Positions 35,446 through 44,573 of a stretch of DNA of 64,000 nucleotides are shown in pieces. Within the stretch, counting starts at the first letter, position 1; each line of letters starts with the position of its first letter. The notes under the pieces were generated by a model that ran no database searches, was not told the DNA's origin, and saw only the letters and a list, made by a program, of their open reading frames with translations. Both the position numbers and the translations under genes were made by a program. The stretch comes from Methanobrevibacter sp. (GTDB taxonomy: Archaea; Methanobacteriota; Methanobacteria; Methanobacteriales; Methanobacteriaceae): the NCBI RefSeq assembly GCF_017409525.1, contig NZ_JAFQSO010000012.1, forward strand, positions 231,089-295,088, in the 5' to 3' direction.

Positions 35446-36103
35446 CCACATCACCATATTCCACTAAAAATTCAGTCAAATCGAGAACTTCCAAATCATC
35501 ATTTTCCAGATTAAGCTTACAGAATGGACATGGAGTTACCAATATTTCACAATCTGTTTTCAAGGCTTGTCTTATTCTTAAGTCTGCCATCTGGGAAGCG
35601 ATTTCAGGATAAGCTGACTTCACGCCCCCTCCGGCACCGCAGCACAAGCTATCCTCCTTGATATTTTCCATTTCAACCAGGTTCGCTAATGAGCCGATGA
35701 CATCCCTTGGCTCATCAAACACATTGGAATGGCGACCCAAATGACATGAATCATGGTAGGTGACATCCAAATCCTTTTTAGAAAAATTAAGCTTTCCCTC
35801 TTTAATCAATTCATCCAATAATTGTGATATGTGAACTACATCCAATCCTTCATAATCGTCCTTTAGAGTTTTATAGCAACCTGCACAGGAAGTCAATATT
35901 CTTTCGCCTTTAAGAATTTCGGTGTTTTTTTCTATTTGAGACCTTGCCTCATCTTCGAAGCCTGTCCTAAGCAAAACTGACCCGCAGCATTTCTCATCAT
36001 CCAGAATATGATAGTCAACATCTGCTTTTTTCAGGAGCGCTTCGGTTGCCTTTTGAATGTTCGGCAGCTTTTCGCGTGCAGTGCATCCTCTAAAATATAA
36101 CAT
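35435..36103 (-). CDS. CCG-domain iron-sulfur protein (LutA/HdrB-like)
   Basis: A 222-residue protein with two cysteine-rich CCG domains: LDDEKCCGSVLLRTGF with SCAGCYKTL, and CHLGRH...SLCCGAGGG with TPCPFCK. Such domains bind non-cubane clusters in HdrB and related oxidoreductases and occur in LutA and GlpC. With the adjacent LUD protein it would form a redox module for an unknown organic acid or disulfide. Confidence 0.86.
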   Translation of the reverse strand: MLYFRGCTAREKLPNIQKATEALLKKADVDYHILDDEKCCGSVLLRTGFEDEARSQIEKNTEILKGERILTSCAGCYKTLKDDYEGLDVVHISQLLDELIKEGKLNFSKKDLDVTYHDSCHLGRHSNVFDEPRDVIGSLANLVEMENIKEDSLCCGAGGGVKSAYPEIASQMADLRIRQALKTDCEILVTPCPFCKLNLENDDLEVLDLTEFLVEYGDVDEI

Positions 36104-36106
36104 AAA

Positions 36107-36454
36107 TTATTCCTCTTCATCGTCAAGAGTGATTTCGTTTTTTAATGCGACTTCCTTCACTATTTCATTTAGATTGTCTTGCATCTTATCAACAATGAAA
36201 TACATTTTTAAAATGATATAGAATAATATTACAAACACTAAAATAATTATAAAGTCCAAACCACGGGTTATACCAAATATCCTAGCGAATGTGCTACTGA
36301 AATCTGGGAAAATGGAAAATAGAATAACAAAAATCCAAAATGCAGACCACACAATAACCGTGCTTAATGAATTCTTACCATGACTATACCTTATAATAAT
36401 GCCCACAATAGATATTATGGAAATAATTGGAAATATAAAAGAATACAAAAACAT
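36107..36454 (-). CDS. DUF2304-family membrane protein
   Basis: A 115-residue protein with three hydrophobic helices (FLYSFIFPIISIISIVGIII; STVIVWSAFWIFVILFSI; LDFIIILVFVILFYIIL) and a short acidic tail. DUF2304 proteins are often encoded beside glycosyltransferases, as here with the GT2 gene at 36464, and probably help handle polyprenyl-linked sugars. Confidence 0.85.
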   Translation of the reverse strand: MFLYSFIFPIISIISIVGIIIRYSHGKNSLSTVIVWSAFWIFVILFSIFPDFSSTFARIFGITRGLDFIIILVFVILFYIILKMYFIVDKMQDNLNEIVKEVALKNEITLDDEEE

Positions 36455-36463
36455 ATTTTCACC

Positions 36464-37168
36464 TTAAAATTGATCTCTAATCATCTGGAACATAATCTTC
36501 AATGCAACAGAAACGTTTGTTCCCTTTGCCTGTGTTTCGGGAGTGTAGATTGTCTTGATTGGAACTTCCTCAAATGGAATATCATTGTCATTGATTTCTC
36601 TGATGAATTCTGAAGATATCAAATATCCTCTGGAATTGATGCTTATCTTGTTTAATGCATCAATGGTTAGTGCCCTAAATCCAGTTTGCGAATCGCTGAC
36701 ATCGACCCTGTAAAAAATTCTGGTTAACAGGTTCATTATTGCATTTGCAAAATTTCTGGTTGTAGGCATGTCCTTTAGAGGTCTTGCGCCGATTACGGCT
36801 TGAGCCCTGCCAGTGACTAAAGGCTCCAAAACGTTTTCCAAATCATCGACTGAGTGCTGTCCATCCGAGTCCATATTCACTATATATTTAGGATCATACC
36901 TTAAGACGGCTTCAAATCCTGTTTGCATTGCAACTCCAACGCCACGATTAATAATATGAGAATAAATAAAAATATTTTTAGGATATTTTCTTTGGGATTC
37001 CTTAATAACCTCTAAAGTATTATCTGAAGAACCGTCATTAACGATGACCATTTTAAATCCTTTCTTGGCTATCTCTTCAATAACCGGCTGGATTCTAGTT
37101 TCCTCATTATAAGCAGGAAGAATAATGTATGTAGATTCCTTATCTTCCTCAGATATTTTAAATCCCAT
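36464..37168 (-). CDS. Family 2 glycosyltransferase (dolichol-phosphate mannosyltransferase-like)
   Basis: A 234-residue GT-A glycosyltransferase: YIILPAYNEETRIQPVIEEI, VIVNDGSSDNTLEVI, the DxD-type NMDSDGQHSVDDL, and DSQTGFRALTIDALNKI. It resembles DPM1-type enzymes that put a sugar on polyprenyl phosphate. The adjacent DUF2304 membrane protein (nine bases between) is a likely partner. Confidence 0.9.
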   Translation of the reverse strand: MGFKISEEDKESTYIILPAYNEETRIQPVIEEIAKKGFKMVIVNDGSSDNTLEVIKESQRKYPKNIFIYSHIINRGVGVAMQTGFEAVLRYDPKYIVNMDSDGQHSVDDLENVLEPLVTGRAQAVIGARPLKDMPTTRNFANAIMNLLTRIFYRVDVSDSQTGFRALTIDALNKISINSRGYLISSEFIREINDNDIPFEEVPIKTIYTPETQAKGTNVSVALKIMFQMIRDQF

Positions 37169-37182
37169 TTTACACCCTTATT

Positions 37183-37647
<465 letters not shown>

Positions 37648-37735
37648 TCACCTTACAAAAAAATATGTTTTTAATAATATAAATGTTTAGTCAAAAATGA
37701 AAAAAATAAGAATTAAAAAATTCGTTTAAAAAAAA

Positions 37736-38569
37736 TTAGCCTTTATTTAAAAGTTTCAAAAACTTGTCCTTAGCTTCACCGATAGTCAGAGGATAATCCC
37801 CTTCCATATCAAATCCTTCCTCTTCAAGCTGTTGGAATAACTCAGTGACAATAGGAACCTTAAGATTTGCCGTTTCAAGAATGTCAGGCTGTGAAAAAAT
37901 CTCCTTTGGAGTTCCTTCACCTATCAACAGACCATCAACCAAAACGAAAACTTTAGAAGCGTAATCAGGAACCAAGTCAACTTCATGAGTGGAAATTATG
38001 ATTGTAATTCCTTCTTCATTAAGTTCCTTCAACAGTTTAGACAAATCAACAACACCCTGAGGGTCAAGACCAGCTGTAGGCTCATCCAAAACCATGACTT
38101 CAGGCTTCATTGCAAGAATGCCTGCAATAGCTACTCTTTTCTTTTGACCTCCACTCAAATGATGGGGTGCGGTTTTTTCAAATCCGCTCATGCCAACACG
38201 GGCAAGAGCCTCTTCAACCCTATCCTGAACCTCTTCCATTGACAATCCTAAATTAAGAGGTCCGAATGCAACGTCCTCTTCAACTGTTGGTGCGAATATC
38301 TGATCATCTGGATTTTGAAATACTATTCCGACTTTTTGCCTGAACTTAAGCAAGGATTTCTTATCGTATTTCAATTCTTCACCATCAATGAAGACCTTAC
38401 CTTCCTCTGGTTCATAAATACCGTTTAGATGTAAAAATAAGGTTGATTTACCAGCACCGTTCTTTCCTAAAAGTGAGACCATCTCTCCCCTTTCAACCTT
38501 TAAGCTGACGCCTTTCAGTGCTTGATATTTTGAGTTATATGAATATTTTATATTTTTAACTTCTAGCAT
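37736..38569 (-). CDS. cbiO: Cobalt/nickel ECF transporter ATPase
   Basis: A 277-residue ABC ATPase: Walker A LLGKNGAGKSTLFLHLNGI, Q-loop VFQNPDDQIFAPTVEEDV, signature LSGGQKKRVAIAGILA and Walker B VMVLDEPTAGLDPQG. The QNPDDQ segment is typical of ECF-type ATPases. It is the last gene of the cbiMNQO operon, with its start overlapping the cbiQ end by one base. Confidence 0.94.
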   Translation of the reverse strand: MLEVKNIKYSYNSKYQALKGVSLKVERGEMVSLLGKNGAGKSTLFLHLNGIYEPEEGKVFIDGEELKYDKKSLLKFRQKVGIVFQNPDDQIFAPTVEEDVAFGPLNLGLSMEEVQDRVEEALARVGMSGFEKTAPHHLSGGQKKRVAIAGILAMKPEVMVLDEPTAGLDPQGVVDLSKLLKELNEEGITIIISTHEVDLVPDYASKVFVLVDGLLIGEGTPKEIFSQPDILETANLKVPIVTELFQQLEEEGFDMEGDYPLTIGEAKDKFLKLLNKG

Positions 38570-39261
38570 TATTTCCCCTTCCTTGGTTCATAAACCGGTA
38601 ATTCACCATCATACCCTCTAGAATCAAGAGAATGCTGTAATGTTTCACTTTTATCAAGAGCCCTTAAAAATATTGTACTTGCAAGAGCTCCTAAAGATTT
38701 GAAAGATGAAACGTAAGAATGATATCCCAATCTACTGTTCTGGGCTTTTTGCATGGTGTCGATTTCATTCAAGAAAATGAAAATCGTATTATACATCAGA
38801 AGACCTATTTCAATCATGATTTTTGGAACTTTCAAACGGCCTAGACAGTGCAAAATTTTTGCAATAGGTGTTGTGAGTGCTAAAAATCCTAGACAAGGCA
38901 AGCATCCCATTACCCTCATAAATGTATAAACACCATAATGCCAGGAATCGGTAGTGACTACAATGCCGAATATTCCTGTTTCATAAATGACTTCTCCTTT
39001 TCCAAAGAAGAATATTAAAAAGATACATGTTATAACAAGAAATGCCATTGGAAGTGACAGAAATTTCAAATAAGATTTATAGTTAATTTTTGCAATTGCT
39101 AAAATGACAATTGACATTACAACAAAAATGAATACATCGAAATACAGATTATCAAGCACTAACGTAACAATCAACAGGACGATTGTTAAAATCAATTTAA
39201 AAAAGGGATTTGTTTCAGTTAAAGCATTGTTATGCGCAATATAATCCATATCGAATTTCAT
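38569..39261 (-). CDS. cbiQ: Cobalt/nickel ECF transporter transmembrane subunit
   Basis: A 230-residue membrane protein with several helices and the coupling motif AQNSRLGYHSYVSSF and ALDKSETLQHSLDSRGYDG near the C-terminus, typical of CbiQ/EcfT. It couples the CbiO ATPase to the CbiM substrate-binding subunit. Confidence 0.93.
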   Translation of the reverse strand: MKFDMDYIAHNNALTETNPFFKLILTIVLLIVTLVLDNLYFDVFIFVVMSIVILAIAKINYKSYLKFLSLPMAFLVITCIFLIFFFGKGEVIYETGIFGIVVTTDSWHYGVYTFMRVMGCLPCLGFLALTTPIAKILHCLGRLKVPKIMIEIGLLMYNTIFIFLNEIDTMQKAQNSRLGYHSYVSSFKSLGALASTIFLRALDKSETLQHSLDSRGYDGELPVYEPRKGK

Positions 39262-39300
39262 AAGATCACTTTAAAAAAAAATAGATATAAAGAAGAAAAT

Positions 39301-39588
39301 CTATTCTTCTTTACCTTGTCCTCTCCAGTAACCGAATGCATAACCAATAATTAGTGCACCTATAGCTGCTTGAAGAGCGAATAATAAACTTTCTATTTCA
39401 CCACTAGGGGGTTCCCAAATTGATGAAAACCATGGTTTGAAACCTGATTCCTCAATTGCTTCACCAGCTGCATCGTCTGCTCCAGTGAATTTTCCATCAT
39501 CTTCAGTTAAACCATTATACATTATTAATGGTGCTATAAACAATATAATACAAATAATTGCTAAAATTATTAATGTTGATGTTTTCAT
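39301..39588 (-). CDS. cbiN: Cobalt transport accessory protein CbiN
   Basis: A 95-residue protein with two transmembrane helices (TLIILAIICIILFIAPLIMY; ALQAAIGALIIGYAFGYW) around an extracytoplasmic loop. Size and position between cbiM and cbiQ identify it. CbiN assists metal loading of CbiM, more often in cobalt than in nickel systems. Confidence 0.93.
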   Translation of the reverse strand: MKTSTLIILAIICIILFIAPLIMYNGLTEDDGKFTGADDAAGEAIEESGFKPWFSSIWEPPSGEIESLLFALQAAIGALIIGYAFGYWRGQGKEE

Positions 39589-39598
39589 TTAAATCACC

Positions 39599-40264
39599 TT
39601 ATGCTTCATTAGGAGCTAATGCACCGAGTTTATCTAACAATTTTGGTTTGTATGCTTTTAATCTGTCCCAGATAATTACTGTTAAGATACCTTCACCAAT
39701 AGCTAATGGTACTTGAGTTACTGCGAAAATAACCAAGAATTTCACTAATGATTCGCTGAAACTAGGAGATGGGAATGCGAATGCTAATTGGAATGAAGTT
39801 GCTACATAAGTTAATAAATCTCCTAAAAATGCTGCAAAGAAAATTGCAATGGTAGAAGAAACATTAGCTTTAGTTAAACCTTTGTATACAAGCCATGCGA
39901 CGATTGGTCCGGTAATACCCATTGAAACAATGTTTGCACCTAAGGTGGTTAAACCTCCGTGAGCGAGTAAAAGTGCTTGGAAGATAAGTACGATAGCTGC
40001 TAACACTGCAGTTACTGCAGGACCAAATAATGCTGCACCTAATCCGTTACCACAAGGGTGAGAACAACTTCCAGTAACAGAAGGTAATTTCAAAGATGAT
40101 AAGATGAACATGAATGCACCACTTACTGCGAGTAAAGCTTTGGATTCAGGGGTTTCATCTACAATTTTCTTAATTTGATAAATACCGTAAGCGACGAATA
40201 TGATTGCAACGACGAACCATATGATACACCACTCGACAGGTAAATATCCTTCCATAATATGCAT
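39599..40264 (-). CDS. cbiM: Cobalt/nickel ECF transporter substrate-binding subunit
   Basis: A 221-residue membrane protein starting [13 protein letters not shown]; the N-terminal Met-His-Ile metal site (His2) is the hallmark of CbiM/Nik[18 protein letters not shown] supplies further metal-site residues. It confers Co2+ or Ni2+ specificity; the presence of CbiN favours cobalt, needed for the corrinoid of methyltransferase MtrA. The promoter lies in the AT-rich gap to pyrF (40,265-40,463). Confidence 0.94.
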   Translation of the reverse strand: MHIMEGYLPVEWCIIWFVVAIIFVAYGIYQIKKIVDETPESKALLAVSGAFMFILSSLKLPSVTGSCSHPCGNGLGAALFGPAVTAVLAAIVLIFQALLLAHGGLTTLGANIVSMGITGPIVAWLVYKGLTKANVSSTIAIFFAAFLGDLLTYVATSFQLAFAFPSPSFSESLVKFLVIFAVTQVPLAIGEGILTVIIWDRLKAYKPKLLDKLGALAPNEA

Positions 40265-40463
40265 AAATAATTTCCTCCAAATAACCTATCAATACAATTT
40301 GATAAACTACTCAATAAAAATTTAAATTATAGTTAAATATTATTAAAGTTTTATTGATAATGTTATTATATACCTTATTATATATAAATATTATTAGTAA
40401 TACACTAAACTAAATTTAGGCAAACCAAATTATTTTATGAAATTAATTGGACAAGAGGATAAG

Positions 40464-41117
40464 ATGAATATCAAAAACAACTTAATTTTAGCACTTGACG
40501 TGATGAGCGAAAGTGAAGCAATTGAAATTTGCGAATCAGTTAAAGACTACATTGATACAATAAAAATCGGATACCCGTTAGCGCTTGCTGAAGGACTTGA
40601 AATAATTAAAACTTTAAAAGACAAGTTTGGATTCAAGGTGATTTGTGATTTCAAAGTGGCCGACATTGATGCAACAAATGAAAAGATCTGCGATGAAACA
40701 TTCAAGGCAGGCGCCGATGCAATAATCTGCCATGGATTCGTAGGTTCTGACAGCGTTAAAGCCTGCCTTGACATGGCGAACAAGCACGAAAAGGAATTAT
40801 TCCTTCTGACAGAAATGTCACATCCTGGAGCCAAAATGTTTCTGCAGAAAAATGCTGATGCCATTGCGCAAATGGGGGTTGACATGGGAATTACAAACTA
40901 TGTTGCACCTGCCACAAGGCTTGACAGGCTTTCAGATATTCGCCAGATTGTTGGTGAAGATGCATTCATCATCTCACCAGGTGTCGGAAAACAAGGCGGC
41001 GACGGTAAAAAAACTCTAGAATATTCCAATGCAATCATAGTTGGACGCAGTATTTATGAATCTGAAAATCCCCAAGAATCATGTAAACAATTAATAGACT
41101 CACTCAATTTAAGCTAA
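40464..41117 (+). CDS. pyrF: Orotidine 5'-phosphate decarboxylase
   Basis: A 217-residue TIM barrel that makes UMP. It has LALDVMSESEAIEIC at the N-terminus, CDFKVADIDATN with the catalytic Lys/Asp set, and the phosphate-binding ends ISPGVGKQGGDG and IIVGRSIYES. I took ATG 40464 because GAGGAT lies five bases before it; an ATG 27 bases upstream adds nine residues. The gene is divergent from cbiM. Confidence 0.94.
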   Translation: MNIKNNLILALDVMSESEAIEICESVKDYIDTIKIGYPLALAEGLEIIKTLKDKFGFKVICDFKVADIDATNEKICDETFKAGADAIICHGFVGSDSVKACLDMANKHEKELFLLTEMSHPGAKMFLQKNADAIAQMGVDMGITNYVAPATRLDRLSDIRQIVGEDAFIISPGVGKQGGDGKKTLEYSNAIIVGRSIYESENPQESCKQLIDSLNLS

Positions 41118-41196
41118 ACTATTTTATATTAAAAAAATAAAAATATTATTGTTCTTATTATCTCTGAACAGAATTGGTTAAATGGAGGTGAAAAGT

Positions 41197-41442
41197 ATGG
41201 CATCTGAAGTAACAAAATTAATCATGGAAACAATCTTAGGATTAATAACAACTGCATTCGCATTCGTTGCAGGTTTAGCATGGAATGACGCAATCCAAAA
41301 ATTAATTGCAACATTCATGGATGGAGGAAATTCTCTTCCTAATTTATTCATTTATGCTATTGTTGTAACCATAATTGCAGTAATCGTTACTGTATTGCTT
41401 GCAAGAGTTGCAGGTAAAATGGGTGTTGAACTCGGAGACTAA
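41197..41442 (+). CDS. DUF5654-type small membrane protein
   Basis: An 81-residue membrane protein (MASEVTKLIMETILGLIT start) with two helices (LITTAFAFVAGLAW and LFIYAIVVTIIAVIVTVLL) and an extended loop. The strong ribosome-binding site GGAGGTGA sits just before ATG 41197. The WNDAI motif after the first helix is typical of this widespread archaeal family of unknown function. A hairpin terminator follows. Confidence 0.8.
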   Translation: MASEVTKLIMETILGLITTAFAFVAGLAWNDAIQKLIATFMDGGNSLPNLFIYAIVVTIIAVIVTVLLARVAGKMGVELGD

Positions 41443-41448
41443 ACAACT

Positions 41449-41473
41449 AAAAAGGAATTTCAAATTCCTTTTT
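41449..41473 (+). terminator. Hairpin terminator after the DUF5654-type gene
   Basis: GGAATTT (41454-41460) and AAATTCC (41462-41468) pair perfectly around one base, and TTTTTT follows; more T-runs come after. Confidence 0.7.
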
Positions 41474-41539
41474 AACTTCTTTTTTTAATTAAAACTTTCA
41501 AAAACAGTTCCTACAGAGATGTAGGGCATTTAAAATAAT

Positions 41540-42463
41540 TTAATCATTACTGATTTTGTCTAGGGCAGCTGCATAAACCAACGGAAAAATAACTGTAACA
41601 TCACCAACCACACTGGCAAGACTGGATCCGCATCTTGCTTTAGCCCAGGATTTTGCTTCTTCAAGTGGTGCCCCGCCTAAACTGCCCGCTTCAGGCCTGT
41701 CCATTGTGATTTGAATAGCTGCATCCAGGCCACCTTTAATCACGTTTGAAGCTAAAGTGTAATGTTTAGTCAATCCGCCGCCTAAAAGTATCGCTCCAAC
41801 TTTTTCAGATTCGAAAACTATATCCGACAGATAAGGCATATCTCCAGCGGCACTAACAGTAAAATCATGGTCTTGGGTAAAAATCCATAATTGAAGACCC
41901 ATCATTGAGTCAATAAGACCTGGCGCAAATATGGGAACGTTATTTCTTGCGGCAGTTGCAACAAATGAGTTTTCATCATCAACTAAAAGACCAATTTCAT
42001 GAAGCAGTTCCTGAATTGAAATAACCTTCTTTTTACTAGCTATCCTTTCAAATATTTTAGTTATTTCAGTTTCAAATATGGTGAAATCATCAGATCCGAC
42101 ATTAATATCTGCGATTCTACCTATTCCTTCCTCATTCAATTCTTCATCATCCTTTCCTTCATGGCGATAATGAGATCCTCCAAATGCCTCAACAAGGTCA
42201 TGGGTGATATTTGCTCCACTTGAAACAATTAAGTTGACATGCCCTTCATTAATCATTTTTGTCACGATATTTCTCATGCCACCAGGTATTAAAGGACCGC
42301 CCAAACTTAAAAATACATTCATGTCTTCATCTGAAATCATATCAGCCAATATATTACATGCTCGAGCAACTCTTCCTGCACCTAAAACGCCCGATTCATC
42401 AAACTGATTAATCAAATCTGATATACTCATATCTTTATCGACATTAATTTGTGTAACTTTCAT
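41540..42463 (-). CDS. dys: Deoxyhypusine synthase
   Basis: A 307-residue enzyme that transfers the aminobutyl group of spermidine to aIF5A, the first step of hypusine formation (or its deoxy form in archaea). Motifs: FLSLGGPLIPGGMRNIV, VSSGANITHDLVEAFGG and the active-site Lys in GGGLTKHYTLASNVIKGG. It is closely followed upstream by the HTH-CBS gene. Confidence 0.95.
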   Translation of the reverse strand: MKVTQINVDKDMSISDLINQFDESGVLGAGRVARACNILADMISDEDMNVFLSLGGPLIPGGMRNIVTKMINEGHVNLIVSSGANITHDLVEAFGGSHYRHEGKDDEELNEEGIGRIADINVGSDDFTIFETEITKIFERIASKKKVISIQELLHEIGLLVDDENSFVATAARNNVPIFAPGLIDSMMGLQLWIFTQDHDFTVSAAGDMPYLSDIVFESEKVGAILLGGGLTKHYTLASNVIKGGLDAAIQITMDRPEAGSLGGAPLEEAKSWAKARCGSSLASVVGDVTVIFPLVYAAALDKISND

Positions 42464-42478
42464 TGAATCACTTGAAAA

Positions 42479-43381
42479 TTAGTTAGTAATTATCGGGAAT
42501 TGTTTTAAATTAGTTATGCTGTCAATTAGGTCTGTTCTTGTAACGATTCCAAGCAAAACATTATCATTATCGGCAATTATTAATCTGGAAATTGATTTTT
42601 TAAGCATCACTTCAATGGCATTGGCTATTTTCAAATCCTCATTAACGATGACGACATTTGTAGACATTAGCTCTCCAACAGTCTTATCTTCATTGCCATC
42701 CGCTATTGCCTGAACCAAATCAGTTACTGTGAATACACCTACAACCTTTCCATCTTTCATTACTGGAGCGCCATCAATCTCATTGGAAGTTAATTTCTTA
42801 GCAGCTTCCTTTACAGAGCAATCCATCTTAAAAGAGATTACATCACGACTGGCTATGTCTCCAACTGTCTTTTTGGGAATGCTTCTGATGGTGGTCGTAT
42901 CAACAAGCAATATATTGTCCATGTCGTCTCGACCAACAATTTCGCCCATCACTCCCAAATTATTTACGGGTGTGGGACCTATCCTGACTGTATCTCCAAG
43001 GTTTAAATCTTTAATACTGCCTAAAACCTTAATGGCTGCTTCACATTCACTAGGTTGAGGAACACTTGTAAATTCAATTTTCGCAACGGAAATATCCTCC
43101 AATCTTTTTCCATTTTTATAAATAGGAACCTTTGAATCGTTGTCGGAAACCTTAATATTCAAAGAATGATAAGCCTCGATAGTTGGCTTGTATCCGCCTC
43201 TAGGGCCTGGCACACCTTTGACTAAACCTAAACTTCTTAAAGATTGCATCTGGTTACGTATTGTGCCGGGATTTCTTCCCATGACCTCAGCTATATCTTC
43301 TCCCTTAATTGATTTCCCATTGGAAGACTGATATAAATTAATAAGTGTTTGTAAAATTTCTTTTTGAACAGATGTTAACAT
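42479..43381 (-). CDS. Winged-helix regulator with CBS domain pair
   Basis: A 300-residue protein. Residues 1-75 form a winged helix (EILQTLINLYQSSNGKSIKGED; MGRNPGTIRNQMQSLRSLG), a middle domain follows, and residues ~175-300 contain two CBS repeats (IASRDVISFKMDCSVKEAAKKL; VGELMSTNVVIVNEDLKIA). CBS pairs bind adenosyl ligands, so this may be an energy- or nucleotide-sensing transcription factor. It lies just upstream of dys on the same strand. Confidence 0.85.
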   Translation of the reverse strand: MLTSVQKEILQTLINLYQSSNGKSIKGEDIAEVMGRNPGTIRNQMQSLRSLGLVKGVPGPRGGYKPTIEAYHSLNIKVSDNDSKVPIYKNGKRLEDISVAKIEFTSVPQPSECEAAIKVLGSIKDLNLGDTVRIGPTPVNNLGVMGEIVGRDDMDNILLVDTTTIRSIPKKTVGDIASRDVISFKMDCSVKEAAKKLTSNEIDGAPVMKDGKVVGVFTVTDLVQAIADGNEDKTVGELMSTNVVIVNEDLKIANAIEVMLKKSISRLIIADNDNVLLGIVTRTDLIDSITNLKQFPIITN

Positions 43382-43511
43382 GTTAATCCCTGATATATTA
43401 ATCTAATATATTAACTTATGTTAGAAATACCTTATAAATGTTAACGATTTATCATGATGGATATTCTACAAGTTCTGAACACTGTTTAAAAAAAATAAGA
43501 AAATGAAATGA

Positions 43512-44501
43512 TTATTCAACCAACTGTTTTAAATCATTTCTAATAATGGAAGTCGCTTCAAATCCTTTAATAGCATCAACCATTTCAGGAAATTTCGCTT
43601 TAGGAATCAAAACGTTAATCTGTGAGAAATCAGAACCTGGAGTTATTGTAGGTTCATCAGCACAAAGTTTATTGTCAATCAAATAATTGGAAACGTCTTC
43701 AATTTTGGAGTTTGCAATGTTGAATTTAACATCAAAGTATTTCTTGGCAGTTATGGCTCCCAACAACTGCTCATAAATCATTTGAGCTTTACCGAGTTTT
43801 TCTTCACTGCAGCTTCCACTTGCATAAAGCCCCGCTGAAGAATGCAGGATTGTCTCTATTTCCTTCAAACCTGCCTTTCTTAAGCTGCTGCCTGTTTGAG
43901 TATTATCCACAATGAAATCAGCACCTTTAGCAATATAAACTTCAGTGGCACCGTCAGAGTTAATGACCTGCACCATCTCATTATCACCATCAGTCAAACC
44001 TCTGACCTGGACAAACGGCACTGCGTCGCCGTAAATTTCTTGATATACTTCGTTTTCCATAATGAATTTCCTAGTTAAGTTAGGATATTCAGTGAAACAT
44101 AATATTGGAGTTTTTCTATCTTTATTTGCTCTGAAAAAGTCTGATAAACTATCATATGGAGCCTCTTTAGGAACCGCAACTATCAAACGGGTTTTTCCAT
44201 AGTCCAAATCTCCAAGTTTAATTGTGTTTGTTTCTCTTAAAACAGACTCTTCCTTAACCCAATCCTCACCAACAATAGCAATATCGACCATGCCCCTGTT
44301 CAACTCCACTGGAGTGGATTGCGGGCGGGTAAGAAAAGCCACAATATCTTCATCGTTTAATATTTCAATTTCGTAAGACTCATCGCCAGGTTCGTATCCT
44401 TTAACCTCATAACCTGCATCTACAAACAACTGATGAGTATTTCCTCTTTTCACATTATTTAAACTTCCCTTTGGAAGCCCTAAAATTATTTTCTCGTTCA
44501 T
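43512..44501 (-). CDS. hisG: ATP phosphoribosyltransferase, long form
   Basis: A 329-residue HisG that joins ATP and PRPP in the first histidine step. It has [13 protein letters not shown] at the start, [10 protein letters not shown], and the PRPP-site segment [23 protein letters not shown]. The extra ~80-residue C-terminal ACT-like domain makes it the feedback-regulated long form. No other his gene is adjacent. Confidence 0.93.
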   Translation of the reverse strand: MNEKIILGLPKGSLNNVKRGNTHQLFVDAGYEVKGYEPGDESYEIEILNDEDIVAFLTRPQSTPVELNRGMVDIAIVGEDWVKEESVLRETNTIKLGDLDYGKTRLIVAVPKEAPYDSLSDFFRANKDRKTPILCFTEYPNLTRKFIMENEVYQEIYGDAVPFVQVRGLTDGDNEMVQVINSDGATEVYIAKGADFIVDNTQTGSSLRKAGLKEIETILHSSAGLYASGSCSEEKLGKAQMIYEQLLGAITAKKYFDVKFNIANSKIEDVSNYLIDNKLCADEPTITPGSDFSQINVLIPKAKFPEMVDAIKGFEATSIIRNDLKQLVE

Positions 44502-44573
44502 GTTAATACCTAAAATAAATATTATATTTCAAATTATATAAAGTTTTGACAATGTTCAAAAAAAAAGAAAGAG

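Noticed and set aside
40396..40403. AGTAATAC near the cbiM-pyrF promoters as a member of the 33-bp operator family
   Set aside because: Only a single incomplete copy is present and no partner lies 33 bp away.
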